Assembly: GCA_963759295.1 (NCBI GenBank)
Contig: CAVWYT010000003.1
Span: 1-64,000 of the forward strand
DNA from: WHSW01 sp963759295
GTDB taxonomy: Bacteria; Actinomycetota; Thermoleophilia; Solirubrobacterales; 70-9
DNA length: 64,000 bases
Direction: 5' to 3'
Shown: one piece after another, positions 25,900 to 36,000 of the stretch
How positions within the stretch are numbered: position 1 is the first letter of the stretch
Layout of the letters: every line of letters begins with the position of its first letter
Notes under the pieces: generated by a model
Database searches by the model: none
Told to the model about the DNA's origin: nothing
Seen by the model: the letters and a program-made list of their open reading frames with translations, nothing else
Position numbers and translations under genes: made by a program

Positions 25900-28174
25900 T
25901 CAGGCCGGCGCCGGCTGGGCGCCGGGCTCGTCGCCGGTGTCGCGCTCATCCGCCGCCGGCTCGGGCTCCGGCGGCTTCGACGGCGGCGGCGCGAACTCGG
26001 GCTCGTGCACGTGCGGCATCCACTCCAGCCACTTCGGCAGGTACCAGTTCCAGTCGCCGAGCACCTTCATCGACGCGGGCAACAGGACCCCGCGGACGAT
26101 CGTCGCGTCGATCAGCACCGCGACCGCGAGACCGACGCCCATCTCCTTGAAGTCAAGGAACGTCAGGGTGACGAAGACCGCGAACACGAACACCATCACG
26201 GCCGCCGCGCTGGTCACGGTTCCGGCGGTGGTCGAGATCCCGCGCCTGACCGCCTCGTCGGTGGTCAGCCCGGACCGCCAGAGCTCGCGCACCCGGGAGA
26301 GGATGAACACGTGATAGTCCATCGAGAGGCCGAACAGGATCACGAACAGGAACAGTGGTAGCCACGAGGTCACCCCGCCATTGGAGTTGAAGTCGAACAC
26401 GCTCTCCAAGCGGCCGTCCTGGAAGATCAACACGAGGACCCCGTACGCCGCTCCGATCGAGAGCAGGTTGAGAACGATCGCCTTGATCGGGATCACGATC
26501 GAGCGGAAGGTGACCAGCATCAGTAGGAAGGCGAGCGCGAAGACGAAAGCGAAGACCAGCGGCAAGCGGTCGACGAGCTGGTCGCGGAAGTCCTGCGACT
26601 GGGCCGCCGGGCCGCTGACGTTGACGGTCACGCCATCGATCCTGCCGATCGACTCCGGGATGATCTCGTTACGGACCTCGTCGAGCGCGTCCGCCGAGGT
26701 CGCATCACTCCCGCTGCCGACGGTCGGGATCGTGACCAAGGCCACGGTGTCGTCGTCGTTGTAGGTGATCTTCGTCCCCGGGAGCACCTGGTCCGAGGCC
26801 TCCGCGCGGCGCACCAACAGGTCGATGCCCGTCGCTGTCTGGCCGCTGCGAACGTCGTCTGCCTGGATGACCACGTCGGCGGTCACGCCCTCGGCCGGGA
26901 AGGCATCCCGAACCACGTTGTAGGTCTTGATCACGCCCAGGTCCTGCGGCAGGTCGTCGGTGCTGGAGACCACCATCTTCAAGCCCAGCGCCGGAATCGC
27001 GAGCAGCACCAGAGCACCGCCGGCGATCGCGATCGCGAGCCACGGCCTGCGCATCACCCGCTCGATGATCGGCGACCAGAATCGTGACTCCCCGACCGAT
27101 TTCCGCCGGGCGAGGAACGGAATTCGCCCTTTGTTGATCCGGTCTCCGAGCCAGGCGAGCAGGGCCGGCAGCACCGTCAGCGAGGCGAACATCGCGAGCG
27201 CGACCACGAGGATCGTCCCCTCGGCGAACGAGAAGAAGGTCTTGTCGCCGCTGAGGAACATGCCCGCCATCGCGACGATCACGGTCAGCCCGGAGATCAG
27301 CACGGCGCGACCCGAGGTCCCCGCGGCGACGTCAAGCGCCTCGCGGGGCGCGCGCCCGGCGGCGCGTTCCTCGCGCTCGCGGCGGATGTAGAACAGCGAG
27401 TAGTCGACGCCGACCGCGAGCCCGATCAGCAGGATCACCGACGAGATGTTGCTGTCGACCGGGGAGAGCTGACTCGGGAGCGCGACCAGCGCCATCGCCG
27501 CCATCACACAGGAGATCGCCAGCAGCAACGGCACCCCGGCCGCCACCAGCGAGCCGAAGGCGATCACCAGGATCAACAGCGTCAGCGGAAGCGAGATCAG
27601 CTCCGCTTGCGCCAGGTCGCTGGTGAACGTCTCGTTGAGCTCCTTGTTGGCGCTGACGTTGCCGAACTCCTCCACCAGCAGGTCGGGGTGCTCAGCCGCG
27701 ACCGCGGCGACGGCGTCCTGGGCCGGCTCAAGCCGATCGCGGGCCTCGAGATCGTCCCCGGTGATGTCGAAGTCGACCAGCGACCGTGCGACCGTCCTCG
27801 GACACCGATCCCGCTCCGTCCAGCGGCGACTTGACGTTCTCCACGTACTGGGCGCCGGACAGCCCCTCGACAGCCTGCTCGATCGTGGCCCGGAACTCCG
27901 GATCCTCGATCGTCAGCGAGTCGCTCTGGATGATGACGAGCTCGTCGTTGGGCCTCATCCCGGCGTCGTAGAGCACCTGCTCGGCATCGCCGGACTCGCC
28001 GGTGAACGCGTCGGCGCCGTGGATCTCGTTCTGACCGACCGCGTTGCCGACGAACACGGCGACGACGACGAAGGCGATCCAGCCCCAGATCGCGAGCTTG
28101 CGATGCTCGGCGCTCCAGTGCGCAGCCCGTGCGGCAAGGCCGAGCCTTACCGGACCCTGCGTGGTGGGGGACAT
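25900..28174 (-). CDS. MMPL/RND-family transporter (one frameshift)
   Basis: About 757 residues of an MmpL-like permease that uses the proton gradient to move lipids or drugs. The N-terminal TM helix (KLAIWGWIAFVVVAVFVGNA) precedes an extracytoplasmic loop. Helices 2-6 follow (LISLPLTLLILVIAFGSLVA, LLIGLAVGVDYSLFYIRR), then the second loop and a second helix set (LFLFVILFGLSMDYHVFILS). The GVDYSLF and SMDYHVF elements are conserved in MMPL proteins. One shift near 27785 separates residues 1-130 from the rest. The C-terminus is Pro/Glu-rich. GGAG precedes the ATG. Confidence 0.88.
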
Positions 28175-28307
28175 ACGTGCTCTCCTCCGAGCCGTTGTTA
28201 GCGGTGGCTTGGACGCCGCGCTCGGATCACCGAGTCAAACGAACCCCCTCCGAAAAGGCGAGGCGAGCGGACGTGCGGCCGACCCTAACCCGTCACGGGA
28301 CCAGTGT

Positions 28308-29969
28308 CTAGGCAGCCGCCGCGTGGTGCGTCATGCGGCAGAAGCACGACGACTCGATTGGGACGTCGGCGCGAGCGAGGGCGACGTCGAGCTGCTGCTT
28401 GACGATCCGCGCCGGCTCCGGCTTCCCCAGCCGAACCAGGCACTCGTGGTAGCCGTGCAGGCTCCACACGTTCCCGGGGTGCCAGGACGAGCGCGGGATC
28501 GACGGGTCGTAGCCCAGGTCTTCGGCGTAGACGGTCGCGGCCTCCTCGACCCGACCCTGCTCGAGCAGCAACGCGCCGTAGGCGTGGCGCGTGGGCTGCA
28601 TCCAGCCCCATGGCTCGTCGTACGGCAGCGCGTCATCGAGAGCGATCGCGCGTCGCAGGTGCTCGAACGCCACGTCGAACTGGCCGCGACGGTACTCGAG
28701 CTCGCCGTCGAGCATCGCGCCGGCGACGGCGAGGATGTCCTGGCACGTGTTGTTGAACAGGTAGCGCGAGTCGGGGACGCGCGGCACGGCGGCGAGGAAC
28801 GCGTCGCGCGCCGCCTCGGCTTCCTCGATTCGCCCGGTCGCCGAGCACGCGACGCCCTGCGCGTAATGCGTCATCGCCGTCGTGGTGCAGTAGAGCCCGG
28901 GGTCGCCGGGCAGCGGCAGGGCGAGAATGTCCTCCCACATCCCGAAGCGAATCAGCACGTGCAGGCGCATGGGGACGAACGCCTCGAGGTAGTCGGCCAT
29001 CGGCGGCTGCTCGATCCGCAGCAGCTCCTCGGGCAGCGAGGCTTCGAGGTCGGCGGCGACGCCCAGCGCGACCTGCGACCGGCCGAGGAACATCGCCCCG
29101 TAGATCGCGAAGTGGCGGTCATGTGCGTGGTAGAGCGAATAAAACCCCACCCGGCCCTCGCGCGCGACGTACTTCTCGTCGACCTCGATCGCGCGCAGGT
29201 TCGACTCGAGCGTGCTCTTGTAGTCGCCGCACAGCACGTCGATGTGCGTGGGCATGTGCACGAGGTGGCCGGCGTCGGGGACGAGCGAGCGCAGCTCGTC
29301 GGCGACCGGCAGCGCCACCTCGGGGGACGGCGACATCTCCATCAGGTGCACGTAGAGGTGCACGAGTCCGGGGTGCGTGCGGCCTGCGGGCCGCTCGAGC
29401 GCGCGCTCGAGCACCTCCTTGGCCTCGAGCGTCGCCGCACCCTCGGGCGGCAGGCCCGTGTAGCGATCCCACAGCGCCCACGGCGTGAGGTTCATCAGCG
29501 CGTCGGCGAACAGCGCCGCGACGTCGAGCTCGTCGGGATGCGCGCGATACACGTCACGCATCGCCTCGGCGTAGTCGGCGTTCCACGCGACGAGGTCGGC
29601 CGACGGGTCGTTGGCCTGGTAGCGGCTCCCGAGCGCCTCGACGAGCGCCCGCTCGACCGGCGTGGCGCGGTCCGCGCACGCGCGCGCCGCCGCGACCTCG
29701 TCGCACGCCTTCTCGAGTGACGCCGCGAGGTCGACCGGGTCGAACGCCTCCCACTGCTTGTTGTAGTTCGGCCCGCTCGCGTAGGCGATACCCCAGTGGG
29801 CCAGGGCGAAGCCGGGGTCGTGCTCGACCGCGCGCTCGAAGCACCGGATCGCCTCCTCGTGGTGGAACGCGTAGGACCACACCAGTCCGCGGTCGAACCA
29901 CGTCTGGGCGCTCGTCGAGGTTGTCGACGTCCCGCGTGTGTAGGTGCCGAGATCGAAGTAGGGCTCCAT
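28308..29969 (-). CDS. Tetratricopeptide repeat protein
   Basis: A 553-residue all-helical TPR protein. Repeats are visible as AIRCFERAVEHDPGFALAHW, LERALERPAGRTHPGLVHLY, RLEEAEAARDAF-like and AYGALLLEQGRVEEAATVYA helices. Conserved histidine-rich segments (HLVHMPTHIDVLCGDY, YHAHDRHFAIYG) mark a specific bacterial TPR family whose role is unknown. The catalytic potential of the histidines is unproven. The start ATG is preceded by GGGAG. No partners are adjacent. Confidence 0.75.
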   Translation of the reverse strand: MEPYFDLGTYTRGTSTTSTSAQTWFDRGLVWSYAFHHEEAIRCFERAVEHDPGFALAHWGIAYASGPNYNKQWEAFDPVDLAASLEKACDEVAAARACADRATPVERALVEALGSRYQANDPSADLVAWNADYAEAMRDVYRAHPDELDVAALFADALMNLTPWALWDRYTGLPPEGAATLEAKEVLERALERPAGRTHPGLVHLYVHLMEMSPSPEVALPVADELRSLVPDAGHLVHMPTHIDVLCGDYKSTLESNLRAIEVDEKYVAREGRVGFYSLYHAHDRHFAIYGAMFLGRSQVALGVAADLEASLPEELLRIEQPPMADYLEAFVPMRLHVLIRFGMWEDILALPLPGDPGLYCTTTAMTHYAQGVACSATGRIEEAEAARDAFLAAVPRVPDSRYLFNNTCQDILAVAGAMLDGELEYRRGQFDVAFEHLRRAIALDDALPYDEPWGWMQPTRHAYGALLLEQGRVEEAATVYAEDLGYDPSIPRSSWHPGNVWSLHGYHECLVRLGKPEPARIVKQQLDVALARADVPIESSCFCRMTHHAAAA

Positions 29970-30229
29970 CGCTGCCGCTCCCGTCCTGGACTCTCCGGCG
30001 TTTCTACAGCTTCTTGTGTCTAGTTGCAGGCGGTGGCGTCTTTGCGTGACGGCCCCCGCCCCCGAACATCTGTTTGGGCGGCACGCGGGCGGGTACTTGA
30101 TCGATACAGGCAGCCATTGCTTCGCCTATACGTGACGCAACCTGCCCTCCGGCTGGGAGCAAAGGGGCGAAGGTGATCCGATCACCTCGCACGGCCCAGA
30201 CGAGACCCGCAAGACAGGAGAACGTATTC

Positions 30230-30577
30230 ATGGAAGCAGGAACGACCGTTGCGCCGAATCGCAGCGATTCAGGTTCAGTTAGGACCGACCCGGTTCGCCA
30301 CAGCGGCGGCATCCGACGCCTGACGACCGAGACCAAGCAGGCGTTCAAGACCACCGAGTTTTGGGCGATGGTCGGCGTCGTCGTGGCGATTCTCGTCAGC
30401 GCCGCCGCAATCAAGGGTGGCGATACCAGCGGGACCGATGAGTTCATCGCCCGCCAGGCATGGCTCTACGTCGCGATCGTCGCCGGCGCCTACTTCATCA
30501 GCCGAGGGCTGGCGAAGTCCGGATCGAGCGACCCCTACACCGAGACGCACGACGACAGCAACGGGAGTCGTCACTAA
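30230..30577 (+). CDS. Small two-helix membrane protein
   Basis: The ATG at 30230 follows ACAGGAGAA. The 115 residues begin with a polar region, then two hydrophobic segments (FWAMVGVVVAILVSAAAIK and AWLYVAIVAGAYFISRGL), and end in a polar Ser/Asp/His tail. It precedes the basic histone-like gene by about 120 bases on the same strand and could share its transcript. The family is known in actinobacteria only as uncharacterised membrane protein. Confidence 0.7.
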   Translation: MEAGTTVAPNRSDSGSVRTDPVRHSGGIRRLTTETKQAFKTTEFWAMVGVVVAILVSAAAIKGGDTSGTDEFIARQAWLYVAIVAGAYFISRGLAKSGSSDPYTETHDDSNGSRH

Positions 30578-30699
30578 GACCGCAAACCGGGGCGCAGGCG
30601 GATCAGCCCGCGCACCGGCCGCACGCAGACCGGCCGGGGGCCTCTCTTGGGGTCCTCGGCCGGCTCTTGATAACGACAGCAACGAAGGGATATAGACCC

Positions 30700-31197
30700 A
30701 TGGCCGCACAGACAAAGACCCAGCGCCAGGCAGCCGCCAAGAAGGCCGCTGCGACGCGTAAGCGAAACTCCGCCAAGCAGCGCGGTGGGACCGCCAAGGC
30801 CTCCGCTCGCCGGACGAGGGATTCCGCGCAGGGCACCGGGCGCGCCGCCCGGACGACCGCCAAGCAGGCCGCACGCGCGACCGCGCGTCGCGCCGAGGCA
30901 GAGACGACCCGCCTTGGGGCCGTCGCCCACCAAGCCGAGCGCGCCGTTCTGATCCCCGTCGGCGCCGCGCTCGAGGCGCGCGACCGAGTGACGAACACGG
31001 TTCGCACCTACAGCGACACCCGGCTCACTCGCCGGGAGCTGAATCGATTCGAGCGACGGGGTGCCAAGGCGCTCGGGCGTACGCGCCGCACAGTCGAGCG
31101 TCAGGCTAAGCACGCTCAAGGCAGCGTCGAGGGCGCAGCGAACGATGTCCAATCGAGCGCAAAGGGAACCGTCGACCGGGTTCTGAGTTTCAGTTAG
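30700..31197 (+). CDS. Lys/Ala/Arg-rich histone-like basic protein
   Basis: A 165-residue protein with GAAGGGA ahead of the ATG. The first 75 residues are dominated by Lys, Arg, Ala and Thr (AAAKKAAATRKRNSAKQRGG, TAKQAARATARRAEAET), like histone H1-type tails of actinobacterial nucleoid proteins. The C-terminal half has helices with VAHQAERAVLIPVGAALEAR and TRRELNRFERRG. DNA compaction is a reasonable inference. A strong terminator follows at 31219. Confidence 0.6.
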   Translation: MAAQTKTQRQAAAKKAAATRKRNSAKQRGGTAKASARRTRDSAQGTGRAARTTAKQAARATARRAEAETTRLGAVAHQAERAVLIPVGAALEARDRVTNTVRTYSDTRLTRRELNRFERRGAKALGRTRRTVERQAKHAQGSVEGAANDVQSSAKGTVDRVLSFS

Positions 31198-31218
31198 GCG
31201 GTCCCAGTATCTGCAAAG

Positions 31219-31245
31219 GAGAGGCCCGGGCAACCCGGGCCTCTC
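31219..31245 (+). terminator. Strong GC hairpin terminator
   Basis: GAGAGGCCCGGG and CCCGGGCCTCTC form a perfect 12-bp stem with a CAA loop, 21 bases after the stop of the histone-like gene. The tail TTACG is only weakly U-rich. Confidence 0.75.
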
Positions 31246-31475
31246 TTACGTACGGGGTGCCCGGGCGGTTAAGCGCAGCGTCCGAGCCGGGCAAGTCCGC
31301 GGCTGCCGTGTGGCAGTGAAGGCAGTTTGTGCGCGAAACCAGCAGCAAGTCTGATGCCGCTCTCCACGTGACTTGGGCGCGAGCGTCCACGAGGGGGATT
31401 GGGACGGTGGCGGAAGGCTTCCAGAGCGAATTCGGCGACCCATCGGCAGCGGCCTCCTCCTTTATCGTCCGCGAG

Positions 31476-32805
31476 GTGCCGCACCCGCCAGTCGCCTTTG
31501 TGGCGCTGCTCGCATGCGCCATCCTCGCCCTCGGCCTCGCCGCCTGCGGCGATGACGACGATGGCGGCGAGGTGAGCGCGGTCGAGGCGGTCGACGCGAA
31601 CTGCTCCGACGTCGAGTACCAGGGCGAGGGCGATCCCTCGGCCCTGATCGTCTCCGACCTCCCGCTCCAGGGAGACTCCGCTGAGCGCTCCGCGCAGATG
31701 AACGACGCGATCCGCCTGGAGCTCGACGACAACGGCTGGAAGGCGGGCTCCACGAACGTCGCCTTCCAGGCCTGCGACGACTCGATCGAGGAGACCGGGG
31801 AGTGGGACGAGGGGGTCTGCCGCAACAACGCCACCGCCTACGCCGAGAACTCCGACGTGATCGGCGTGATCGGCACCTACAACTCCGGCTGCGCGGCGGA
31901 GATCATCCCGATCCTGAACGAGGCCCCCGGCGGCGGCGTCGCGATGGTCTCGCCGGGCAACACGCTCGTCTGCCTGACGGAGACGGCGAGCACCTGCGAC
32001 GCCGGACGAGCCCGACGTCTACTACCCGTCCGGGACCCGCAACTACGCCCGGGTCGTTCCCAACGACGCGAGCCAGGGCGCCGGGCTCGCCAGCTTCGCC
32101 GAGGACGAGGGGGTGAGGAGCGCCTTCATCCTGATCGCCCCGGACGACCCGACCAGCGAGGGCCAGGGCCGGACGTTCGAGGGGGCCGCGAGGGCGCTCG
32201 GCATCGAGATCGCGGGCGTCGAGCACTACGACCTGGAGGCGAACAGCTACACCGACCTGATGCAGAAGGTGAAGGCGTCCGGGGCGGACGCCGTCTTCCT
32301 CGGCGCGATCCTCGAGGAGAACGGCGCCCAGCTGATCAAGGACAAGGTCGCGGTGCTGGGTCCGAACGACGGGCGGGTGAAGCTGCTCGCCCCCGACGGC
32401 TTCGCGCAGCAGTCGACGATCGATCAGGCGGGCCCCGACTCGGCCGGCATGTTCGTGGGGCTGCCGGGGAAGACGCCCGAGACCCTCACCGGTCCGGGTG
32501 CGGAACTCGTCCAGCAGCTCGAGGAGGAGGTCGGGGACCAGCCGGTCGAGGTCTTTGCCCCGTACGCGGGTCAGGCCGCCGCGGTCCTGCTCGAGGCGAT
32601 CGGGGCCGGGCAGGACCGGGCGGGCACGATCGAGGCCTTGTTCCAGACGGATGTCACCGACGGCATCATCGGCAGCTTCGCGATCACGCGCACCGGCGAC
32701 CCGACCCCGGCACCGATCAGCGTGCTGAAGGCCGCGGACACGTTCGAGTTCGATAAGGCGATCGTCCCGCCCAACCGCCTGATCGCCGCCGCACGGGGCG
32801 GCTGA
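31476..32805 (+). CDS. Branched-chain amino acid-type ABC substrate-binding lipoprotein (frameshifted)
   Basis: The N-terminus carries a lipoprotein signal ending LALGLAACGDDDD (lipobox Cys). The mature part is a type 1 periplasmic-binding fold: IVSDLPLQGDSAERSAQMND, CDDSIEETGEW, SDVIGVIGTYNSGCAAEIIP and VAMVSPGNTLVCL. After a one-base shift near 32000 come YYPSGTRNYARVVPNDASQG and AILEENGAQLIKDK to the end. It captures an unknown small ligand outside the membrane. No permease or ATPase genes adjoin, so it may act as a stand-alone sensor. The GTG at 31476 is the best start for the signal; earlier in-frame starts exist. Confidence 0.75.
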
Positions 32806-33019
32806 AACCCGCAGGCGGCGCAGCACTCGGCATGACCCGGGCGTGCCGGTAGAGCGCTAAGCAGGCCGCGCCGCCAGCCTGGTCGCTGACAGCATCGGCG
32901 TCCGAGCCTGATCTGTCCTGTTCCGGCACCGCCGGTAGCTCAACCGCGAAACGGTGGCATGCGCTCGGTACGGCCTGACTACTCGCGGCTTACGCGCGCG
33001 ATGTCATTCGTCGCGGTCG

Positions 33020-36000
33020 TCAGCCCGAGGGGCAGACCGAGATGTAGTCCTGCTCGGGGACGATCTCCTCCCACTGCTCCGGGGTGAGGCCGCCGCCCGT
33101 GACCGTGCAGGCATGGCGTTTCCAGGCCTCCGGAGCAGTGTCGAAGCTGATGCCGGGACCGCGGGTGGAGACCGCGAACAGGCGCGAGCCGTCGGGGCTC
33201 AGGGCCGCGGAGGCGAAGGTATTGGGCTTGACGGTCAGGGGCGAACCGATTGGCTGCTGGGTCCCGACGTCCCAGAGCCCGACCGTCCCGTCGGCGCTCG
33301 CGGTCGCCAGCGTGCGGCCGTCCGCTGAGAAGTCCACGTAGGTGATCCGTTGCGTGTGGCCCTGGAGCGGGCGGCCGACCGGCTCCCAGCTCTCGGTCGA
33401 GTAGAGCCGCCCGGTCCCGTCGTACTGCCCCACCGCGAGCAGGCTTCCGTCGGGGGAGAACGCCACCGAGCGCGAGAGCTCCGGGGTCGGCAGCCGCTTG
33501 ACGAGCTGGGCGCTGCGCGCATCGCGGATCTCGGTGCCGCGGTCGAGCGCCGCGGCGGCGATCAGGTTGCCGTCGGGGCTGAAGGCGAGCGAGGCCGACA
33601 ACGTCTGGCTGCGGAAGGCGGTGAGCGCGCGCCGGCGCACGTTCCAGACCCGCAGCCGGGGCCGCTCGCCCGCGCGTTCATCGGCCGCGGCGAGCAGCTT
33701 CCCGTCGGGGGAGAAGGCGAGCGCCTGGGAGTCGGCCCGCAGCCCGCGCAGCTCGCCCGCCGGAGCGAGCGTGCGGGCGTCCCAGAGCGTGACGCTGACC
33801 GTCCTCGCCCGCGACGGCGAGCAGGCGCCCGTCGGGGCTGAAGGCGACCGCGGCGGCGAACCCGGTCAGCGCCTGCAGCGCTGGCGCGGCGGCGGAGCGT
33901 TCGGGTATCGATCAGGTCGACCGCCCCGTCGCTGTGCGTGAGGGCGAGCGTTTCGCCATCCGGGCTGAGCGCGAGCCCTCGCGGGGTGTCGGGGAGGCCG
34001 AAGGGTGGGTCGACCGGGAAGTACCGGAGGAGCCGTCGATCGCCCGACAGGTCCCAGAGGATCGCCTGTCCATCGTACGCCCCGCTGTAGAGCGTGCGCC
34101 CGTCCGGGGAGACCGCGAGTCCCCAGACCTCGCCGCGGTGGCCGGACAGCTCCTCACTGATCTCGCCCCGGGCGACGTCCCAGACGATCACGCCGCCGTT
34201 CTCGCCGCCGGTGCTCACGAGCTTCCGCCCGTCGGGGGAGAACGCGAGCCTGAGGACGCCTCCCTGGTGGCGGCCCATGAGCCGCCGAGTCGCGCCCGAG
34301 CGGCGGTCGACGAGGCGGACCGTGCCATCGGGCGAGCCGAGCGCGAAGACGCTCCCATCGGGGCTGAGGGCCCCGACCTCGTCACCGAATGGATGGCGCC
34401 GCACCACGCGCAGCGTCCGCGAATCGACCTCCCACGTCTCGTCGTTGTGGGCGCTTGTGACGAAGACCCGCCGACCGTCGGCCGCCGGGAACAGCCCGAA
34501 GAAGCTGGCGTGATCGACTCGCCGCGGCCGCCCCTCGATCTCGCCCGTCCTCACGTTCACCGTCTGCAGCACGCTCGGTCCGTGGTCGGGGGTCTGAATC
34601 ACGACCAGGTCATGGCCCGTGGGCGGAAAAGCGACGCTGGCGAAGTTGAAGACAGGCGGATCGGAGAACGAGGGCAACACGACGCGCGCCCTGCGCTCCT
34701 GGGTTCGGGGGTCGATGAGGTGCAAGAGCGTTGGGGGAGGCTCGTCCGTGTTTTCCTGGCCGGTGACGGCGAGCGTGCTGCCGTCGGGGGAGAAGGTGAG
34801 CGTCTGCACGAGCCCGCCGAAGCGCCTGTCGCCGAACTGGTACTCGCCGAGCCGCCGGCGGGTTGATGCGTCGAAGATCGTGACCGTGCCGGCGGAGTCG
34901 CCGAGCGCCAGCAGGCGTCCGTCGGGGCTGGCCGCCACTGCGTAGATCACCTGATCCCCGGTGCCGCTCAGAACGCCGAGCAGCGCCGGTGGGGTGCGCA
35001 GCAGCACGGTCAGGAGGTTGCTGCGGGTGGCCATCGAGTCGTCGAGCGCGACGCCTGCGCCGGCCAGCCGCACGGCGCGGTCGAGGATGTCCTCGTTGAC
35101 GGCCTGGGCGCCGAGGCGTTGCGCGGCCTCCGCGGTGGCGGCGCTGCGTGCGCTACCTCGCTCGGAGATCGCGATCACCCCCGCGACGACGGCGGCGGCG
35201 AGCATGACGCCGACCCCGGCGAGCAGCGTCCGCAGGCGGCGGTTGGCGCGGCGCTGGCGCTCGGCCTCGCGCTCGCTCGCGGCCCGGCTCTCGTCGAGGA
35301 ACTCGCGCTCGAGCTCGTTCAGCTCGGGGTCGTGCTCTGCGGCCCAGTCGAGCGCCGCGGCGAGCCGGGCGCCGCGGTAGAGCTCGGCGGGGTCGCGCTC
35401 GGAGTCGCGCCACTCGCGGGCGGCGTCGATCAGGTGCTGGTGAAGGCGGCGGCCCTCGGCGTCCGCCTCGAGCCAGCCGCGCAGGCGCGGCCACTCGCTG
35501 AGCAGCGCCTCGTGGGCGACCTCGACCGCGCTCCTCGTCGACGGTCAGCAGGCGCGCCTCGGTGAGCACGGCGAGCGCCCGGGCGGCGTCGGGGTCGCGC
35601 TCGAGCTCGAGCTCGTCGAGCGGGACGCGGCGGCGGACGAACGCCTCCGCCTCTCCTCGTCGGCGCCGGCGAGGCGCAGCAGCATCGGCCGCGCCCGGCG
35701 CCGCTCGGTCTCGTCCAGGCGCTGGTAGGCGTCCTCGGCGAGCCGCGCGACCGCGCCCTCGACGCCGCCGCGTGCGCTCGTAGGCGCGCATAGCTGAGCG
35801 TCCGCCCCTCGCGCCGCTGCCAGAGCTCGAGCAGGGCGGCGGAGAGCAGCGGCAGGCCGCCGGGCTCGCCGGCGACGTCGCCGACCAGCGCCGAGACCAG
35901 CCGCGGCTCGACCCGCAGGCCCGCCCGCCGGGCGGGCAGCTCGATCGCCCGGCGCAGCTCGTCGCGGCGCATCGGCCCGACCAGGACCTGGTTGGCGCTG

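Noticed and set aside
28044..29720. Plus-strand open frame of about 558 codons
   Set aside because: Antisense to the MMPL 5' end and the TPR gene; low-complexity Arg/Val/Glu composition only.
33080..35000. Recurring DNA blocks resembling a repeat array
   Set aside because: They are WD40 blades (SPDGR...) of the giant regulator, not CRISPR or mobile repeats. The same holds for 60160-61660.
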